In this document: positions 44,602 through 53,973 of the stretch, one piece after another
Layout of the letters: each line of letters opens with the position of its first letter
Position numbering within the stretch: the first letter of the stretch is position 1
Origin: Haladaptatus sp. QDMS2
GTDB lineage: Archaea; Halobacteriota; Halobacteria; Halobacteriales; Halococcaceae
NCBI RefSeq assembly: GCF_029338295.1
Contig: NZ_CP119791.1
Span: forward strand, 2,170,001 to 2,234,000
Reading direction: 5' to 3'
Length of the DNA: 64,000 nt
Made by a program: the position numbers and the translations under genes
The notes under the pieces: generated by a model
What the model was told of the DNA's origin: nothing
Database searches by the model: none
Seen by the model: the letters and a program-made list of their open reading frames with translations, nothing else

Positions 44602-45417
44602 ATGTGTTCGTCTCCCCAGTCGCTTCGTGAGCCAGTGGTACAGCGCCGCGTCGCCGCCGAACTGGCAGCCGAAGAGACGCTCGCGCTCTGTCTCGACTTC
44701 GACGGGACGCTCTCGCCGATTCGCGCCGACCCGACCGCCGCGACGCTTGCCAGCGAGAATCGACGACTGCTCACCGCGTTCCGTGACCATCCGGCCACCG
44801 AAGTGGCCGTCATCAGCGGGCGGGCGCTCGCCGACGTGCGCGACCGGGTTGGCATCGAGGGACTCACCTACGCCGGGAATCACGGACTCGAACTGCAGAG
44901 AGACGGGCGAACGGTCATCCACCCGCTCGCGGCGGCGTGTGAACCGACCATTCGTTCGGTGGTCGAGACGGTTCGAGACAGCCTCGTGGACATCGACGGC
45001 GCGTTCGTAGAGGACAAAGACGTCACCGCGACCATTCACTACCGAGGGGTTGCAAGTCAGCAGGTCGAGGCAGTGCATCGAGCAGTGGACCGAGCGGTCG
45101 CGGACGCAGACCGTCCCGTTCAGGTCGGCGACGGTAAGGAGATACTCGAAGTGCGTCCGGCTGTCTCCTGGGACAAAGGAGCTATCGTCGAACTGGTCGA
45201 CGAGTCCGCTGGCCCGGGTGCGACTACCGTCTACATTGGCGACGATACGACCGACGAAGCCGCCTTCCGAGCAGTCGGCCGGTCGGGCGCGTCGGTTCAC
45301 GTCGGAACCACCAGCGAAACCACTGCCGCGTATCAGCTGTCTGACCCGGAGGCGGTGACCGCTTTCCTCGGTAGGTTGTGGGCTGAACTGGCGAGTTCGG
45401 CCGACGTTGAGGGCTGA
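44602..45417 (+). CDS. otsB: Trehalose-6-phosphate phosphatase
   Basis: 271 residues from the ATG at 44602 (an upstream TTG at 44572 was not used). HAD-superfamily OtsB: motif I ALCLDFDGTLSPIRADP (nucleophile Asp), motif II VAVISGRALADV, the cap YAGNHGLELQRDG, and motif III/IV VYIGDDTTDEAAFRAVG. Removes phosphate from trehalose-6-P to give the osmoprotectant trehalose. Followed by an MFS gene on the same strand, with otsA convergent beyond it. Confidence 0.95.
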   Translation: MCSSPQSLREPVVQRRVAAELAAEETLALCLDFDGTLSPIRADPTAATLASENRRLLTAFRDHPATEVAVISGRALADVRDRVGIEGLTYAGNHGLELQRDGRTVIHPLAAACEPTIRSVVETVRDSLVDIDGAFVEDKDVTATIHYRGVASQQVEAVHRAVDRAVADADRPVQVGDGKEILEVRPAVSWDKGAIVELVDESAGPGATTVYIGDDTTDEAAFRAVGRSGASVHVGTTSETTAAYQLSDPEAVTAFLGRLWAELASSADVEG

Positions 45418-45510
45418 GCGACGGCCGCTTGCTCGCTGTTCTCGCCGTCTTTCGGCGTCGACTGGCCCGCAGTTCTTTACGTCGTGAGAGTTGATTTTCC
45501 AACACAATAT

Positions 45511-46833
45511 ATGGGTGAAAATAGATGGCTTGCTGCGTGGGGACTGGGCTCGATTGCCGCCGGCGGTGCGTCGTTGCTCGTGCCGCTCTACGTGGTCAAC
45601 CTCGGTGCCGGGCCCGGCGAACTCGGCGTGCTCGCGTCAATGGCGGCACTCGCTGGCGCAGTCGGGGCACTCGTCTGGGGACGACTCGCCGACAGGATGG
45701 GGCGTTGGCGACTGCTCGGCGTGGCTAGTCTCGGCGGCATCGGGCTCTCGCTTGCGACCATTCCGGTCGTTTCTGGAACGACCCTCATTGTCGCGCTGAA
45801 CGGGTTGCTCTGGCTCTCGTTTTCCGCCGCGACGCCCGTGTTCACCATACTGACAGTGAACGACGCGAATCCCGGCGAACGGAGTGGACGGCTCGCCCAC
45901 CTCAACCGAGTCCAGGGCTACGGCTGGGCGAGCGGCCTCGCCATCGGAACTGTCTGGACCGTCGTGTCGAGTCAAATCTTCGCACTCCCGGCGCTCGCGA
46001 GCCAGCGACTCTTCTTTGGGATGTGCGCCGCAATGGCAGTCGGAAGCGTCCTCGCCGCCGGGGTCTGGTTGCCTGTCGGTGGGGGGCGGACGCCCTCGAA
46101 CGGAACGACGAACCGGCAGCGAAACCCTCGTCCGGTCGTCGCGTCCACGTTCCCATTCCTGCCGAGTCAGTTGTACTGGAAGGTCAGAGGGCTCCAGCCC
46201 CAGCAGTTCGTCACCCGATTCACCCCGGCGCTGGCGGCGTATTTTTTTACCGTGGCGCTGTTCTTCGCCGGATTCGGCATCTTCTTCGCTCCCCTGCCGG
46301 CGTATCTCACGGTGGTCGGCTACTCTGAGACGTTCATCTACCTGTTCTACGTCGTGTCGGCGCTCGGGTCGGCAGTCTTCTTCGGCAAAGCCGGGGAATT
46401 GAGCGCGACGCGCAATCGTCGGTCGCTCCAGGCGGGTGCGCTCTCTATTCGCGGGACCGCACTTCCCGCCGTCGCGCTCGTCGGCTCGGGCACGGCATTC
46501 GACGCGGGCGTCCTTGCACTTGGTGGCATCTTCGCACTCATCGGTGCTGCCTGGGCAGTCATCGCGCTCACCGCGACCGAGTTCATCTCGGACCTCGCGC
46601 CGTCGGTGATTCGGGGTGAGGCCCTCGGGATGTACACCGCGCTCTCCGCGCTCGCCGGCGGACTCGGAAGCCTGCTCGGCGGGGCGCTCGCCGACACGCT
46701 TGGCTACTCGCTCACGTTCACCGTCGCTGGCATCGTCGTGCTCGTGAGCGCCGTGTTCGTGATGAAACCGAAACTCCTGCGCGTCGGGTTCGGCGCGGGA
46801 CAAAAACAGGAAGCCGGGTCGTCACTCGATTGA
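45511..46833 (+). CDS. MFS transporter between otsB and otsA
   Basis: 440 residues from the ATG at 45511 (preceded by CAACACAATAT), with about 12 transmembrane helices. MFS signature ALVWGRLADRMGRWRLLGVA in loop 2-3 and its degenerate repeat GGALADTLGYS near the C-terminus. A wide central loop carries GGGRTPSNGTTNRQRNPRPV. Sits between the trehalose genes; its substrate may be a sugar or an osmolyte, but no residue proves this. The 3' end overlaps the convergent otsA by 12 bp. Confidence 0.8.
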   Translation: MGENRWLAAWGLGSIAAGGASLLVPLYVVNLGAGPGELGVLASMAALAGAVGALVWGRLADRMGRWRLLGVASLGGIGLSLATIPVVSGTTLIVALNGLLWLSFSAATPVFTILTVNDANPGERSGRLAHLNRVQGYGWASGLAIGTVWTVVSSQIFALPALASQRLFFGMCAAMAVGSVLAAGVWLPVGGGRTPSNGTTNRQRNPRPVVASTFPFLPSQLYWKVRGLQPQQFVTRFTPALAAYFFTVALFFAGFGIFFAPLPAYLTVVGYSETFIYLFYVVSALGSAVFFGKAGELSATRNRRSLQAGALSIRGTALPAVALVGSGTAFDAGVLALGGIFALIGAAWAVIALTATEFISDLAPSVIRGEALGMYTALSALAGGLGSLLGGALADTLGYSLTFTVAGIVVLVSAVFVMKPKLLRVGFGAGQKQEAGSSLD

Positions 46834-48309
46834 GGCGGCCTCGGCGAAGAAGCCGTCTATCCACGACTCCAGATTCTCCTCGCGGACGACCTCTCTGAGC
46901 GCACGCATCCTGGCGATGCGCTCTGCTTTCGACAATTCGATTGCCTGCTCGATCGTCGCGGCCATCGCGCCGGTGTCGTGGGGATTGACCGTGAGTGCCC
47001 CCTCACCGAGTTCCTCGCTCGCGCCGGCGAGTTCGCTGAGAACCAGGACACCGTCATCGTCTGTCTGGGCAGCGATGTACTCCTTCGCGACGAGGTTCAT
47101 CCCGTCACGCAGCGAACTAACGAGGCCGATATCGCTGTGGTGATACAGCGAGACGAGGTGTTCGCGTGAGAGGTGCGCTCGCGTCTCGACCACCGGTTGC
47201 CAGTCGTCGGTCCCGAAGCGGTCGTTGATGCGCTCGATGGCGTCGGCCACGGTCTCCTGAAGATTCTGATAGGCAGGGATGCGACTGCGACTTTCGGTCC
47301 CCTTCTGAACGTAGGTTAGTTCCTCTCGTAGGTCGGGACGATGCTCGAACAGCGATTCGAGGGCGTCGAGGCGCTTTGGAATCCCTTTCGTGTAGTCGAG
47401 ACGGTCCACGCCGAGGGCGACCTGCACGTCAGCATCGATGCTGTGTTCGGCACGGAAGTCGGCCCAGAACGATCCGTCTGCGGCACGGGCCTGCTTCCGG
47501 ACGGATTCCTCGTCGATACCCATCGAGGCGTGTGTGACGGTCGTCGTGCCCTGCGCGGTGTGAACCGTATTCTCTTCCCAGTTGACCGTCGCTTCGGGGA
47601 GCAACCGGTCTGCACATTCGAGGAAGTTCGCGGCGAACCGCGGCGTGTGGAAGCCGAGCAGGTCGTTCCCGGTGAGGCCGTCGAGGATTCGTTCCGCGTG
47701 GGGACAGGCGCGGAAGACGTCCGGGGCGGGCCACGGGATGTGGAAGAAGTGCATCAGTCGGACGTCCTCGTCCAGACGATTTCGCACCATCCGCGGCACG
47801 AGGGTGAGGTGGTAGTCCTGGAACCAGATTGCACCGCCCGGCTGGGCGTGGGTGACGACCGCGTCTGCGAACTTATCGTTCACCTCACGGTAGGTCTGCC
47901 AGTCGCCCGTGTCGATGTCAATTTTCTCGGCCATGCTGTGACAGAGCGGCCAGAGCAGCTGGTTGCTGTAGCCGTCGTAATAGCCTCGAACGTCGAACTC
48001 GCTGAGCGAGAGCCGTTGCAGCGTGTATCTGGGTTGGTCGGGCGGGACCCGGACACAGTTGTCGTCGTCGGTCGACGCGGAGTCTGCGTCCCCATCACCC
48101 CAGGCGACCCACGTCCCCTGTATCTCCTGCATCACGGGGTCGAGACCGGCGGTGAGGCCGCCACACGGTCTGTCTACGGAAATCGTTTCGCCGTCCTCGT
48201 CGAAGGAGTGGCGATACGGCTGTCGGTTCGAAACCACGACCACGTCCGAAAACGCGTTCGTCGGGTCTGTGGCTGCTGACGTCTGATTGACTACAGAGCG
48301 CTGTGACAT
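46822..48309 (-). CDS. otsA: Trehalose-6-phosphate synthase
   Basis: 495 residues. GT20 glycosyltransferase, GT-B fold: VVVVSNRQPYRHSF, GGLTAGLDPV, WFQDYHLTLVPRMVR, the acceptor loop FFHIPWPAPDVF, the donor-site residues GVDRLDYTKGIPKRLDALE, and LVSSLRDGMNLVAKEYIAAQ, all at expected positions. Transfers glucose from UDP- or ADP-glucose to glucose-6-P. With otsB it completes trehalose synthesis, which many haloarchaea use as an osmoprotectant. Confidence 0.95.
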   Translation of the reverse strand: MSQRSVVNQTSAATDPTNAFSDVVVVSNRQPYRHSFDEDGETISVDRPCGGLTAGLDPVMQEIQGTWVAWGDGDADSASTDDDNCVRVPPDQPRYTLQRLSLSEFDVRGYYDGYSNQLLWPLCHSMAEKIDIDTGDWQTYREVNDKFADAVVTHAQPGGAIWFQDYHLTLVPRMVRNRLDEDVRLMHFFHIPWPAPDVFRACPHAERILDGLTGNDLLGFHTPRFAANFLECADRLLPEATVNWEENTVHTAQGTTTVTHASMGIDEESVRKQARAADGSFWADFRAEHSIDADVQVALGVDRLDYTKGIPKRLDALESLFEHRPDLREELTYVQKGTESRSRIPAYQNLQETVADAIERINDRFGTDDWQPVVETRAHLSREHLVSLYHHSDIGLVSSLRDGMNLVAKEYIAAQTDDDGVLVLSELAGASEELGEGALTVNPHDTGAMAATIEQAIELSKAERIARMRALREVVREENLESWIDGFFAEAASIE

Positions 48310-48428
48310 ATGGTATAATTGACCACGAGCGCCACTCCTGTAGACCCGTGGCTTGCTTGTGAAAGCCGAACAGAGAAATTGCCTGCAGACCCGCCTCCAG
48401 TAGGTGGTCGAGACTGTTCAGAAACGTG

Positions 48429-48674
48429 CTAATAATCGTCTTTCAGGTAGACACCGTCGTCGCTGACCGACCCGACTGCGTGGAGTGCGAGCGGGTAGGT
48501 GTCCATCCCGTCTTCGCTCACCGACCACCCGAGTTTCGAACGCAGGAGGCCGGAAAGTCCGGTTTGCGGCGCGACGTACACCGTCTCCTGGTCTACGCGT
48601 GCGACTTCGCCAACCGTCTCGTCTCCCCAGAACACCGTCTTCCCCGAATCGATTTCGGCGAGTTGTATCGTCAT
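48429..48674 (-). CDS. Small conserved beta-rich protein
   Basis: 81 residues: MTIQLAEIDSGKTVFWGDET, VGEVARVDQETVYVAPQTG, then LSGLLRSKLGWSVSEDGMDT and ending VGSVSDDGVYLKDDY. The strand pattern (VGEVARVDQETVYVAP) resembles a PRC-barrel-like domain. No cysteines, no membrane segment. Its own promoter region holds a pair of TGCAAATGCAGGC repeats 40-90 bp upstream. Conserved look but unassigned. Confidence 0.6.
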   Translation of the reverse strand: MTIQLAEIDSGKTVFWGDETVGEVARVDQETVYVAPQTGLSGLLRSKLGWSVSEDGMDTYPLALHAVGSVSDDGVYLKDDY

Positions 48675-48712
48675 AGCGCTACTTGGAGTCTGTCCCCCAA
48701 ATTACTTGACCA

Positions 48713-48901
48713 TGCAAATGCAGGCGATATCGCATGCCGGCGGCGACTTGCAAATGCAGGCACAAGAATAGTGCCTGCGCCGTCGGAACTGACGGCTGGG
48801 CTCTGGGACGGTTTCCACGACAGCGCTTTCCCGCTGTCGGACGAGATGAAATCATTGGATGGAGCTTCCGAAGGGGGACTCCGCCGCGCTGGGGGGCGCG
48901 G
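48713..48901. other. Row of hairpins with a 13-bp direct repeat; possible structured RNA
   Basis: TGCAAATGCAGGC occurs at 48713-48725 and 48749-48761, with the palindrome GCGATATCGC between. Then come four hairpins in 140 bp: AGGCAC/GTGCCT (48758-48776), GCCGTC/GACGGC (48779-48796), an 8-bp stem CGACAGCG/CGCTGTCG (48818-48839) and CCGCGC/GCGCGG (48884-48901). No convincing gene crosses this gap. It could be a non-coding RNA, a regulatory leader or a transposon end. Confidence 0.45.
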
Positions 48902-48961
48902 ACCGCTTCTCTCGTCGCCATCTCAGAACCCGGTGGTTCTCTCGACGCCATCGAAAGCCGC

Positions 48962-50038
48962 TTAGCGCTGCGATTCGCGCAGGATGAGCGGTCCGATGGC
49001 GAGCGTTCGCTTCGCGATGGTTGCGATGCGGGCGATGTACGACACGAGCAACAGGAAGGGCAACAGCGTAATCGACAGCGCCCCGACCACGAGCCAGACG
49101 ATAGTCGGGATGCCGAGCATCGTGCCTGGCACCGTTCCGCTCCCGATGAACGTGAGCATCCCACCCGAGACGATGAGCGCCGGAATCGCGGCGTAGAGAA
49201 TCATCTGGGAGAGGTCGATGAGCGCCCACTCGAAGTAGAGCGTCTTGATGTGCTCGCGGGCAGGGCCGAACATCGTGAGCGTCGTCTTCAGTTCTTCGAG
49301 CAGCCCCTGGTCGTCGTCGGTGAGGACGTCTTCGTACTCGTGTTGAATCCGCTCGACCTGGAAAATCTTCCAGCCGTAATTGAAGTCGAGCGCCGAGTAG
49401 AGCACGTCGAACTCGCCGAACTTCGCGCCGTCGAGTTCGGACTTCACCTCGTCTGCGTTCCCGGTCAGACTGTCGGTGAACTCGTCCACCTCGTCGCGCA
49501 ATTGGTCGTTGTCGTGACCTGAAATCTGGTCGCGGAAGGCCTTGGTCCGGCGCTGTGTGGCATGGACGAGATGCTGGAGGAACGCAGATGGGTCCGCCGG
49601 CACCGGGTGGCCGAGAAACTCCTTCGTGTAGGTGCGAAAGTCCATCGTGTTGCTCATGCGCAGGTGCTGGTCGCCGAGTGGGCCGTTCTCCTGTGAGACG
49701 ACCAACTGGGTGATGGTGACGACGAGCGTCGTCCCGGTGATGATCGCCCCGAGCATGGTCGAGAAGATTGTCTCGATGGTGTCCCCCGACTGGAGGTCGG
49801 ACTGGAACGCCGGGTAGAACACCGCCCCGAGGACGAGCAACGAGACGAACACCAGGCCGGCGAGCGCCCCCGTCACCGCGAGGCGGTTCGCGTCCAGCAT
49901 CACGTACAGTTTGATGCGACTCTCGTTGGTCCGCTCGGTCATCGTGTTCGCGGTGCTGATGTCCGCGTCACCAGCGGTGTCTAACTCCGTGTCCGAGTCG
50001 GCGTCGCCGTTCAAGTCGGTCGTCGCCTGATCACTCAT
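48962..50038 (-). CDS. Membrane protein with two TM clusters
   Basis: 358 residues from the ATG at 50038. After a low-complexity start (NGDADSDTELDTAGDAD), two N-terminal helices (ALAGLVFVSLLVLGAVFYPA and TMLGAIITGTTLVVTITQLV), a long soluble region (FRTYTKEFLGHPVPADPSAF onwards) and two C-terminal helices (MILYAAIPALIVSGGMLTFI, IVWLVVGALSITLLPFLLLV). It resembles a haloarchaeal and bacterial DUF of unknown function. Overlaps the DUF4177 gene by 8 bp, so translation is coupled. Confidence 0.65.
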   Translation of the reverse strand: MSDQATTDLNGDADSDTELDTAGDADISTANTMTERTNESRIKLYVMLDANRLAVTGALAGLVFVSLLVLGAVFYPAFQSDLQSGDTIETIFSTMLGAIITGTTLVVTITQLVVSQENGPLGDQHLRMSNTMDFRTYTKEFLGHPVPADPSAFLQHLVHATQRRTKAFRDQISGHDNDQLRDEVDEFTDSLTGNADEVKSELDGAKFGEFDVLYSALDFNYGWKIFQVERIQHEYEDVLTDDDQGLLEELKTTLTMFGPAREHIKTLYFEWALIDLSQMILYAAIPALIVSGGMLTFIGSGTVPGTMLGIPTIVWLVVGALSITLLPFLLLVSYIARIATIAKRTLAIGPLILRESQR

Positions 50039-50237
50039 CACTGTCCTCTGTGGCCGGGCGTTTGAAGACCAGATACTTCGTCCCGCCGCCGACGTACGAG
50101 ATAGATTCCGCGAGTTCCCACCCCTCGCTGCCGAGTTCGTTGAGTTCAGCTGTCGGGTCCGTCGCCTCTTTCTTCGTCGAACCACGAGGCGGCTGAATTG
50201 TCTTGTACTCCCACGCCACCGTCGAATCGCTCCCCAT
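50031..50237 (-). CDS. DUF4177-like small protein
   Basis: 68 residues: AWEYKTIQPPRGSTKKEATD then ELNELGSEGWELAESISYVG and YLVFKRP. The pattern (WEYxxxxxP...LNxLGxEGWELV...FKR) is the DUF4177 fold. Cytoplasmic; function unknown. Overlaps the start of the following membrane-protein gene. Confidence 0.8.
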   Translation of the reverse strand: MGSDSTVAWEYKTIQPPRGSTKKEATDPTAELNELGSEGWELAESISYVGGGTKYLVFKRPATEDSDE

Positions 50238-50337
50238 AGATTCTGCGTTGGGACGTGAGTTAAAAAGGCAACTGGCCAGCAGTTTGGCGTTGTGACTCTC
50301 AGGGTCGCGAGTGCGTCAGAAAAATCACGGCGTCACG

Positions 50338-50526
50338 TCACAGGATGAGCGCGATGATGGCGAGGATGAGGAAGATCGCGATGAAGATTTTCGCGATTTC
50401 CATCGTAATCCCCGCAATCCCGCGTGCTCCCACGACGGACGCGATGATCGCCAGCACGAAGAACAACAGCGCATACTGGAGGAACTGGCCGGAGAACGCC
50501 TGCAGCGGCGTGAGTAACTCCAACAT
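50338..50526 (-). CDS. DUF1328-like small membrane protein
   Basis: 62 residues, nearly all hydrophobic: two helices (YALLFFVLAIIASVVGARGI, IAKIFIAIFLILAIIALIL) separated by a short AGITMEIAKI. The pattern matches the UPF0391/DUF1328 family, small membrane proteins seen near stress genes. No promoter evidence beyond an AT-rich upstream. Confidence 0.75.
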   Translation of the reverse strand: MLELLTPLQAFSGQFLQYALLFFVLAIIASVVGARGIAGITMEIAKIFIAIFLILAIIALIL

Positions 50527-50661
50527 CTCAGTTCACCTCCGAACGGCCGGATTGGTGTGCGGGCAAGTCGCCATCTGCGCCGCTTGGTAGTGGCACCATG
50601 GCGTCCTGTATTCTGGGCCGGATGCCCTTTGTTAAGCAGATGCAAAGATTACAAAATACGG

Positions 50662-50884
50662 ACCTTATGTCCGACGTAAGGTGTGAAACGGTTCGTAGCG
50701 AACGTCCGATTCGAAGGCCTTAAGCGGCAAAGCGCGGAAGTGGCGAACAACTCGCTGGGCGACACGGGCACCAGCGGGCACCTGTGAATTCAGGTCGGAA
50801 TGTGGCCAGGGTGGACCGTCCACCGAACCGCACGGCCCCGCGCCGTCGAGATGGCTGAACCACGCAACGCCCGTGGTGATACCC
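50662..50884 (+). promoter_or_regulatory. rpl15e promoter and structured leader
   Basis: An inverted repeat CCTTA...TAAGG at about 50663-50681. A BRE/TATA-like TCGAAGGCCTTAAGC is at 50711-50725. If transcription begins about 27 bp later, the leader is about 130 nt, long for a haloarchaeon. It carries a hairpin GGTGGA-CCG-TCCACC (about 50810-50824), and a Shine-Dalgarno GGTGAT lies just before the ATG. Confidence 0.45.
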
Positions 50885-51472
50885 ATGGCAAAAAGCTTCT
50901 ACTCTCACATCCGAGACGCATGGAAGACCCCGAAGGAAGGCAAACTCGCCGACCTGCAGTGGGAACGAATGCAGGACTGGCGAAACCAGGGCGCAATCGA
51001 GCGCATCGAGCGCCCCACCCGCCTCGACAAAGCCCGCCAGCTCGGCTACAAGGCCAAGCAGGGCATCGTCGTCGTGCGCGTCAGCGTCCGCAAGGGCAGC
51101 GCCCGCAAACAGCGCCACAAAGCCGGTCGCCGGTCGAAGCGCCAGGGCGTAAACCGCATCACGCGCAAGAAGTCCATCCAGCGCATCGCCGAGGAGCGCT
51201 CCTCGACGAAGTACCGCAACATGCGCGTGCTCAACTCCTACTGGGTCGGTGAAGACGGCCGACAGAAGTGGTTCGAAGTGATTCTGGTCGACCCGGCACA
51301 CCCGGCCATCCAGAACGACGACGACCTCAACTGGATCGTCGACGAAGACCACAAGGGACGCGCCTTCCGCGGTCTCACCAGCGCCGGCAAGTCCAACCGC
51401 GGCCTCCAGAAGCGTGGCAAGGGGACGGAACACAACCGTCCGTCCACCCGCAAAGGCCAGCGTCGCGACTAA
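50885..51472 (+). CDS. rpl15e: 50S ribosomal protein L15e
   Basis: 195 residues from the ATG at 50885. It begins [20 protein letters not shown], continues [60 protein letters not shown] and ends [11 protein letters not shown]. Full length and strongly conserved. It is part of the archaeal/eukaryal large subunit near the peptidyl-transferase region. Monocistronic by the map. Confidence 0.97.
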   Translation: MAKSFYSHIRDAWKTPKEGKLADLQWERMQDWRNQGAIERIERPTRLDKARQLGYKAKQGIVVVRVSVRKGSARKQRHKAGRRSKRQGVNRITRKKSIQRIAEERSSTKYRNMRVLNSYWVGEDGRQKWFEVILVDPAHPAIQNDDDLNWIVDEDHKGRAFRGLTSAGKSNRGLQKRGKGTEHNRPSTRKGQRRD

Positions 51473-51493
51473 ACCGCAGTTTTTCTTTCGCGC

Positions 51494-52762
51494 TCAATCT
51501 TCCGTGACTGGCGAGACCCCCGTCCGGTAGGCTTCCGCGCCGAACTCCGGGTGGGTTTCGCGCATCCAGACAATCGCGACGCCGCCAGAGAGGAACATCG
51601 CGAGGGCGACCATCACGAAGGCTGCCTCGATGCCGAGGGCGTCTGCGGTGACGCCGATGAGGATTGCCCCGAAGCCGTAGCCAGCGTCGCGCCACATGCG
51701 GTAGACGCCGAGGCCCGTCGCCCGCCACGTCGGGTGGGCGGCGTCGCCAACCACGGTGATGAGGTTCGGGTAGAGCAGCGCCATCCCGACGCCGGTGAAT
51801 CCGGCAGTCAGTATCCACGGCCAGTAGCCGGTGACGAAAACCGTGCCAAGCACGCCCGCCCCGGCGATGAACATCCCGAAGATGATCGGGATGCGCCGGC
51901 CGATGTCGTCTGCGAGTTTGCCGGTGTAGAGTTGGAGGACGCCCCAGACGCCGCCGTAGACGCCAACGACTACGCCGACCTGTGCGACGTTCAGCCCGTT
52001 GGCGGTGAGATAGAGGGGGTAGGCAATCCAGACGAGAGCGTCCACGAACTTCTCGACGCTGCCCGCCTGTGCGGCGGCGAACAGCGTTCGATCGCCCCAC
52101 GTCGCACGCTTGAGGACGGCGGTGAAAGGGAGGTCTGCGTCAGTACCGTCGCTCGCGTCGGCCTCAGCCTGCGCGTAGGGCAGCGTCTCTTCGACGAAGA
52201 ATATCGCACCGAAGAGGGCGAGGACGATGACCCCCGCGAGGAAGTAAAACGGTTCTGGCTGGAGGCTGTATTCGGCGGCGATGACGCCGGTAATCCACGC
52301 GCCGATGGCGACGCCCGTGTAGCCAAACGCCTCATCCAGGCCGACGGCGGTGCCGCGGGCGGCCTCACCCGCGAGGTCGATTTTCGCGTTCACGCTCATA
52401 CTCCACGCGAGGCCCTGATTGACCCCGAGGAGGACGTTCCCGAGCGTAATCCACCACCAGTTCGGCGCGTAGATAAGGATGACCGGGATAGGAAGGGCAA
52501 CTAGCCAGCCCGCGATGAGAATCGGGCGACGACCGTAGGTCTCCGACCATTTTCCCCCGTAGAGGTTGAGCAGGGCTTTGACGAAGCCAAAGCTCACGAC
52601 GAACGACCCGATAATCGCGAGCGACTCGACGCCGAAGAGGTCTCTGCCCAACAGCGGGACGACGTTTCGCTCGGCCCCGATGGTGAGGCCGACGGCGAAG
52701 ACGGTCAACAGTTGGAGGGCGAACTGTGCGCGATTCTGCCGAATACCCTGTGCGTAGTTCAT
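51494..52762 (-). CDS. MFS transporter
   Basis: 422 residues, about 12 helices. The A-motif-like GGKWSETYGRRPILIAGW in loop 2-3 and its second-half copy TGKLADDIGRRIPIIFGMFI are good MFS signatures. NVLLGVNQGLAWSMSVNAKI in helix 4-5 is conserved. The central loop is acidic (AQAEADASDGTDADLP). Exporter or uptake substrate unknown. Divergent from the RNA-ligase-partner gene, with 168 bp between. Confidence 0.8.
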   Translation of the reverse strand: MNYAQGIRQNRAQFALQLLTVFAVGLTIGAERNVVPLLGRDLFGVESLAIIGSFVVSFGFVKALLNLYGGKWSETYGRRPILIAGWLVALPIPVILIYAPNWWWITLGNVLLGVNQGLAWSMSVNAKIDLAGEAARGTAVGLDEAFGYTGVAIGAWITGVIAAEYSLQPEPFYFLAGVIVLALFGAIFFVEETLPYAQAEADASDGTDADLPFTAVLKRATWGDRTLFAAAQAGSVEKFVDALVWIAYPLYLTANGLNVAQVGVVVGVYGGVWGVLQLYTGKLADDIGRRIPIIFGMFIAGAGVLGTVFVTGYWPWILTAGFTGVGMALLYPNLITVVGDAAHPTWRATGLGVYRMWRDAGYGFGAILIGVTADALGIEAAFVMVALAMFLSGGVAIVWMRETHPEFGAEAYRTGVSPVTED

Positions 52763-52930
52763 TTATGTGAGAGCGGGGTGGTCACTGCACGTTCTCCAGC
52801 GGTGATTATATCGGTACCGTCCGCAGGCCAGTATTGTCCAATATGGGCACAACTATTGCATCCAACCTGATTACGGTGTTGCTTCCACGTGCCATTGGTA
52901 TCTATTGCCACGCGCGACGAACGGGTAGTG

Positions 52931-53587
52931 ATGGCTGACCATCCGCTGAAACAGCGATTCGTCCTTGACACGACGACGTTCATCACGGAGGAGATTCGGG
53001 TGGACGACGAAGGCGTTGAGGAAGCGGTCGACCGACTCCTCGACCTCATCGCCGAAGCCAAACTCAAACTTCACATCTCCTGTTACATCCCGCCGTCGGT
53101 GTACGACGAACTCGCCCAGATGCTCGAAGACCGGGGCGTCTCAGACGAGGTGCTCTCGAAACTGAACACCTGGCTCATCAAGAAGAATCCAGACCGGTAC
53201 ACCGTGATGATTCCGGCCGAAATCGTCTACGAGTTCATCGAGGAGATGAGCAATCGCGTGAACCGCGGGCTGCGCGTCTCAGAGAAGGCGGTGCGGAAAG
53301 CAGAGGAGTCGAAAGATGCAGCGACCGGCGACGTCATGAGCGAAGTCGATAAGGTCATCTCCGAACTCCGCTCTGAGTATCGCTCGACGCTTCGGCGGGG
53401 GATTCTCGACTCCCGGGAGGACTTCGACTTGCTGATTCTCGCCCGCGAACTCGAAGCCGGGGTCGTCACCGAGGACACTGGCATCATCCGGTGGGCGGAG
53501 GATTTCGGCCTTCGCTATCTGAAAGGCCGGGACTTCCCATTGCTCCTCGAATCGTATCTGAACGCGAGCGACGACGAGACGACGTAA
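52931..53587 (+). CDS. RNA ligase partner protein (PIN domain)
   Basis: 218 residues from the ATG at 52931. Starts [20 protein letters not shown] with the PIN Asp, then [20 protein letters not shown], later [40 protein letters not shown] and the acidic [20 protein letters not shown] and [20 protein letters not shown]. This is the RNA-ligase-partner family normally next to an archaeal ATP-dependent RNA ligase. Here no ligase gene is adjacent. Predicted RNase acting in the cytoplasm. Confidence 0.85.
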   Translation: MADHPLKQRFVLDTTTFITEEIRVDDEGVEEAVDRLLDLIAEAKLKLHISCYIPPSVYDELAQMLEDRGVSDEVLSKLNTWLIKKNPDRYTVMIPAEIVYEFIEEMSNRVNRGLRVSEKAVRKAEESKDAATGDVMSEVDKVISELRSEYRSTLRRGILDSREDFDLLILARELEAGVVTEDTGIIRWAEDFGLRYLKGRDFPLLLESYLNASDDETT

Positions 53588-53973
53588 TCACCCGGGGACA
53601 TAAAATCGTCGAGAGCCACGAATAGGACCCGAACGGGAAACGTTTTCCACAACCCCCTACGGCTCTTCTGGTTTCCCAGATTCACGAACGACGCTTACAC
53701 GCCATCCGTTACATGGCCTTCACAACACGCCTTCCGGAAGGCGACGTTTGTGGGTTGCTTCGGTTCTCCTTCGGAGCGTTGACTTCGTTCTCCTTTCACA
53801 GAGACTCAGTTGTTGCCCCTAACCTGTTCCGTACTGTCTGAGATCAGAGTTTCTGGTTCAGATCGCTCGGTGAATCCTCGTGGTTCCCGATACAGCATAT
53901 GATACGTCACATCATACCATAAAACTGCGTTCGTTTACCCAGACACGTTCTCTCTCAAAAGATAAGCACGTCT
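53588..53973. other. Intergenic region, no supported gene
   Basis: The gap lies between convergent ends. No frame has a credible start and composition. An inverted repeat TATGAT...ATCATA occurs at about 53898-53916, and CGCCTTCCGGAAGGCG (about 53727-53742) is a perfect palindrome. It could be a remnant of a mobile element. Confidence 0.4.

Noticed and set aside
48426-48965. 179-residue plus-strand frame
   Set aside because: Half is antisense to the 81-residue gene, and the rest is the hairpin region.
53700-53840. tnpB or IS C-terminal remnant on the reverse strand
   Set aside because: Some reverse-strand peptides look vaguely transposase-like, but no motif is clear enough to call.
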